Source: Malaya genurostris (taxonomy: Eukaryota > Arthropoda > Insecta > Diptera > Culicidae). From it: a DNA stretch of 64,000 nt. A program made the translations under genes and the position numbers. Of the stretch, positions 60,583 to 64,000 are shown piece after piece. The stretch is from positions 211,354,880 to 211,418,879 of the forward strand of contig NC_080571.1 of the NCBI RefSeq assembly GCF_030247185.1. Reading direction: 5' to 3'. The notes beneath the pieces are model-generated. The model was not told the origin of the DNA. It saw nothing but the letters and a program-made list of their open reading frames with translations, and made no database searches. Numbering within the stretch: the first letter of the stretch is position 1; each line of letters starts with the position of its first letter.

Positions 60583-60793
60583 ACATGTCCAAGGAGCACC
60601 GACGCGTCTTAAAGTTATCTTTATCAGGATCCAAATAAATTTTGAATTATCTTAAAAACAGGAGAAAATCCATCCCTCTTCAACACATCTTGAAGATGGA
60701 TTGTCGCATTTCCTCCTGTTTTAAGAAAATATTTAGCGATCCCGATCAAGATGCCTTAAAGACGTGTCGAATATTTCTTGGCGACGTGTGTGG
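60583..60793. mobile_element. hairpin MITE-like element inside the hAT element
   Basis: Inverted arms: gacgcgtcttaaagttatct...ggatcc...cttaaaaacaggagaaaatcc pairs with ggattgtcgcatttcctcctgttttaag...gatcccgatcaagatgccttaaagacgtgtc. Borders approximate. Confidence 0.75.
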
Positions 60794-60830
60794 ATTACTT
60801 ACTGTATTCTTCCGCCAAAGTTTAATTCTA

Positions 60831-61930
60831 CACACTTAAAACCATTTCTTGAGCTCGGCATAATAAAATGCCGAAACTGATCAGCAACACGTAAATTTGC
60901 TGATTGCTCAGTAATCAATACGCATGTTTCTGAGCTTCGTTAAATGCATTCACTGATATTTCGGTAAAATGCTTCACTTTGCCGAAATTTGGCATAATTG
61001 CTTGCTGAATTTATCAGTAAACAACAGATATGCCGACATCAGCAGAGACGTTTGCCGAGATTTCGGAATATGCGCTAGCTGTTGCCGAGATTCAGCACGA
61101 CAGCTGTCATTTATTGCCGCGTTACATTTTCGCTTCGCATTTTGCGATTATTTTCTAATGAAATTCTCGAGTGAAAAAATGGATAATCTTCGAAGAAGAG
61201 TGGAACCACTTGCAAGTAAAAATATTGAATAAATATAGTGACATGTTTCGCTTGATAAAAAGCGACTTTATCAGAGCACTCGCGATTATAAGGGAAAAAC
61301 ACCCAACACGGGGCTCAAAGCGTCCTCGAGACAAAACTTTGGGGGATATGCGAAAAAATAACCCAATGCATGGAATAATTCAATAGATCAAAGTAAGTTT
61401 ATTTTTTGAACAATACCGTATATGCATCATTAAATATTGAACATTTTTGTAAGCCAAAAATCAATATATATTTTTATTTTCATATTTCCAGCTCGACTCA
61501 AGGTGGCCGCATCTGGAAACGCCGCTTTTTATTTATGCTACATGTTTACAGGTAGGCTTTAAGCACTACTGGCAACAAATTTGTAAGCCTCCTTTAAGTG
61601 ATAATAAAATGAATTTTTTATCCTGAATGGCGTGTTTATAATGTTGGGAAAATACAAACAAAATTAATTGACTAAATTTTTAATTACTGATGATTCGGTA
61701 ATTTATTTTTTTCATTTTTTCGTTTTATTGGATTGCCGAATATTCAGTGAACGTTTCACTGAGCAAACAGTAAATCATATGCTGACGATTTCGGCAATAT
61801 TTGACGTTTGTCAAATTTTAGGATGCCGAGACGCTCAGTAATTTTATTTTTGCCGAGATGATAGCTGATTACTCGGCTGTGCGAATCTCGGCATTTTTTT
61901 GCCGAGACTCAGCTAAAAAATTTAAGTGTG
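60831..61930. mobile_element. TA-flanked element (1.1 kb) with subterminal TGCCGA arrays
   Basis: Ends cacacttaaa / tttaagtgtg with TA on both sides (60829-60830, 61931-61932). Each side, for about 200-290 bp, contains many tgccga, ctcggca and tcagca motifs. The middle has a short ORF (61171-61386) of unknown kind and no recognisable transposase. Inserted within the hAT element. Confidence 0.82.
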
Positions 61931-62294
61931 TATAGTTAAACTTAAAAGTTTCTGTTTGTTCGCTTGTTGCACTTTGCTCTCTCACTACTTAGTATACACG
62001 CTGCCAACAAAATACTTAATATTAAGTACATCCTATAGAAGGTTTGCGTGCAGGAAGTCAATTTTAGTTAAGATTTGATTTACTTAATTTTGAACACAGC
62101 TTAAATATCTAATATTGGATAAAAACTACACGAGAGAAGTAAAAATATGAAATTTTAATTTTATCTAACTCCATGGTTGCAATATCGAATATCGATATTT
62201 TTTTTCAATGTTATGAATTATCGATATCGTCGAAACCGTGGTAATATCGATATTATCGATAAATATCGATAAGTCTCCCATCTCTACTACGCGT

Positions 62295-63236
62295 AGCATG
62301 CCAGAGTTAGGTTGTTGCTAGACAGCAACAAAACTTGAACACAAGCTTGGTGAAGAGAAACTTAAATATCGATATCCGTTTCGCAAATATGTACAAAGAT
62401 ATAATTGCATACATTTGGGATATTGGTGTAATTTCGTCGGCTATAAAACAAATACAAATCAAGACAAACAATGTTCGGTGTTGGTTTCTAAACAAGATCA
62501 ATCTAAGCAGACTCTCGTGCAATTGCGGATTCAAAAGTATGACGATTGATTGAACTTTTTGTTTGTAGATCATTAGAAATGTTGGTTGCCTTGTTCCACA
62601 CCAATGGCTAGAACAACCCCATGGGGCTGATCCTTGCAGTTTTTACTCGCTCTATCGATTCCGAGCATCATACTTTATAGCGTACTTGAATACCGTAGAC
62701 TGTTTTTTCAGAATTCACAGGATTTTTAAACCCTGTCTGAAGATAGTTGAATTTGTTTTTTGGCATCTCTTCTTACCAGGTTTAACACCTGAAGCGAAAA
62801 TAACTTTGAATGTATTTAATAAATAATGAATTATTCAACAAAAACAGGAAAACAACCATTGTTAAAAAACGTTTAGGCACTTTCTCTCTCATCAGTTTGT
62901 TTAGAAAAATGTTCTAAACAAACTGATAATTCTCTTTTGAATTTCCGCTCAACGACTGTTAAAAAAACTGCTTTTGCGTTTTGAAACAATGGTCATTTTG
63001 CTAAGATTGTAAATTGACCCGAAACACGCTCCGACAATCGATAATTGTTATAACCAGATCGATGTGATCTAATTCGAGCTGCTAAAACCTGATGAAACTG
63101 GCAACGGCATTCGCTACTTGCAACTTGCTACTTGACTTAAATCGTTAATTTGTTGCAAGTAGCGAAAAAACCGACCAGAATATGAAGTAATACAGGAAAA
63201 GATAATTTTGCTCCACGATTATACACCATTGCACTA
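62295..63236. other. intergenic, small hairpins only
   Basis: No gene. Two perfect small inverted repeats: tcagtttgtttagaa... at 62892-62926, and tcgctacttgcaac / gttgcaagtagcga at 63111-63165. Confidence 0.55.
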
Positions 63237-64000
63237 TTTTTTTTTTTTTTTTTTTTTTGAATAATATTTTGTCTGTTTATTGCTTAAAATACTATTTACA
63301 TATTATAGTTCATATTTTAGGTAGAATTCCAATTCATTAATGTTAATTAAAGTATCTGTTTTGTTCACAAAATGTGAATAAATTGCAAATAATTTTAGAA
63401 CTTTAGATTTCGTAACTGTACGTATTCCATTCAATACTGGTATCATGAAGTGCTCGAATTCTAATCGCCTCCATCCATAACGCGATGAGATTTGTCGTTG
63501 TAAAAATTGCCAGGCAGGTACAACTCTCGGGCATTCACTAAACTTGTGCTGTAGTGTTTCCACTGGCGCGTTGCAGTGTAAACAATTCTCGCCATCGACG
63601 CGCCGCATCGTATGTAAAAGTCGTCTATGTTCGGTTTTTCCATTTACAAAAAGAAAAAGGTCGCTTCGCTGCTGCGTTGTTAGTCCTTTTGCTCTGTGGA
63701 TATTGCTCCACGCCTTATGCCAATCTCGAGATGGGTTCTCTCGTTCTATCCTGGGTTGTTCGGTGCTTTGTGTGTAGAAACGGTGGATTAGATCGGACGA
63801 AGGATTTTGTTGAAGTTGTTCAGGTAGAAGTGGGAAATTCAAATGTATTATTTTTAAACAAGGGCAGTTTGTGGGGAGAATTATTGGGATTGGGTTGTTT
63901 TGGAAGATTAATGATTTGTAGTACGGAATTGATTCTTTTTCTTGTGTATGTCGGTTTATCAGAAGCGCCTTGCATTTCAAGAGGGGTAGTTGCAATTTAA
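63237..64000 (-). mobile_element. non-LTR retrotransposon 3' end, continues beyond window
   Basis: A T-run of 22 at 63237-63258 is the poly(A) tail of a minus-strand LINE. The coding part follows at 63303. The element extends past base 64000. Confidence 0.85.
63303..63995 (-). CDS. LINE ORF2 C-terminal part (partial)
   Basis: At least 230 codons open, ending at 63303. It carries a Cys/His motif ENCLHCNAPVETLQHKFSEC (C-x2-C-x7-H-x4-C), typical of ORF2 C-termini, between helical segments (SDLFLFVNGKTEHRRLLHTM; PAWQFLQRQISSRYGW). RT and endonuclease would lie beyond the window edge. Clade not determined. Confidence 0.8.
   Translation of the reverse strand: MQLPLLKCKALLINRHTQEKESIPYYKSLIFQNNPIPIILPTNCPCLKIIHLNFPLLPEQLQQNPSSDLIHRFYTQSTEQPRIERENPSRDWHKAWSNIHRAKGLTTQQRSDLFLFVNGKTEHRRLLHTMRRVDGENCLHCNAPVETLQHKFSECPRVVPAWQFLQRQISSRYGWRRLEFEHFMIPVLNGIRTVTKSKVLKLFAIYSHFVNKTDTLININELEFYLKYEL

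Larger units (their letters stand above)
59578..62286 (-). mobile_element. hAT transposon (2.7 kb) with nested insertions
   Basis: Classic hAT ends TAGAGATGGG / CCCATCTCTA and a perfect 8-bp duplication ctacgcgt (59570-59577, 62287-62294). Both subterminal regions carry many (t)atcgata motifs. The minus strand has a BED zinc finger (60046-60390). The catalytic core is not found: that space is taken by a hairpin element (about 60583-60793) and a TA-flanked element (60831-61930). Confidence 0.92.

Noticed and set aside
1..64000. CRISPR arrays, bacterial operons or viral genomes
   Set aside because: No regularly spaced identical repeats, no prokaryote-like gene packing, and no viral structural genes seen.

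Overview
The window reads as nuclear DNA of a dipteran insect, most probably a mosquito. It has two spliced genes with insect-type proteins, several very short introns (about 60-100 bp), and introns and intergenic space packed with LINEs, tRNA-derived SINEs, hAT, piggyBac and Tc1/mariner elements and MITEs. Genus cannot be decided from sequence alone. There are no bacterial-type genes, operons or CRISPR arrays.

Gene 1 (853-35306, +) is a receptor-type guanylyl cyclase. I traced 17 exons with GT/AG borders and consistent phase, giving 1181 codons in the window. They encode an ANF-receptor-like ectodomain, one membrane segment, a kinase-homology domain, a signalling helix, a class III guanylyl cyclase domain and a Cys-rich tail. 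The signal peptide and first exon(s) lie upstream of base 1. Its introns carry most of the mobile DNA: 1216-5895, 6475-22712 and 23902-32875. Gene 2 (40737-44246, +) is Hrs, the ESCRT-0 subunit, in four exons: VHS, FYVE, UIM, coiled coil, Pro/Gln-rich tail and a terminal clathrin box. A small antisense ORF for a four-cysteine secreted peptide (9187-9387, -) lies in a cyclase intron.

Mobile elements by region: 1.4-5.6 kb, a broken I-type LINE inserted in an older CR1/Jockey-like LINE; 10.8-16.9 kb, a complete I-type LINE with both ORFs open; 17-22.6 kb, mariner remnants, a SINE and MITEs; 24.2-26 kb, nested hAT-type MITEs; 26.8-29.6 kb, a CR1/Jockey-like LINE and an internally deleted Tc1/mariner element; 36-40 kb, a MITE and a piggyBac-type element upstream of Hrs; 44.5-48.2 kb, a LOA/R1-like LINE between RTE fragments that hold a hAT MITE and a SINE; 49.2-50.9 kb, another CR1/Jockey-like LINE; 52-55.8 kb, a long-inverted-repeat structure with a central palindrome and an ORF1-only retroposon; 59.6-62.3 kb, a hAT element with a BED finger carrying further insertions; 63.2-64 kb, the 3' end of a LINE running off the window.

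The most noteworthy items are the ORF1-only retroposon (54338-55288) with exact target duplications and an Inr/DPE-like start, the large palindromic structure around it, the TA-flanked element with arrays of TGCCGA motifs (60831-61930), and the intact I-type LINE.
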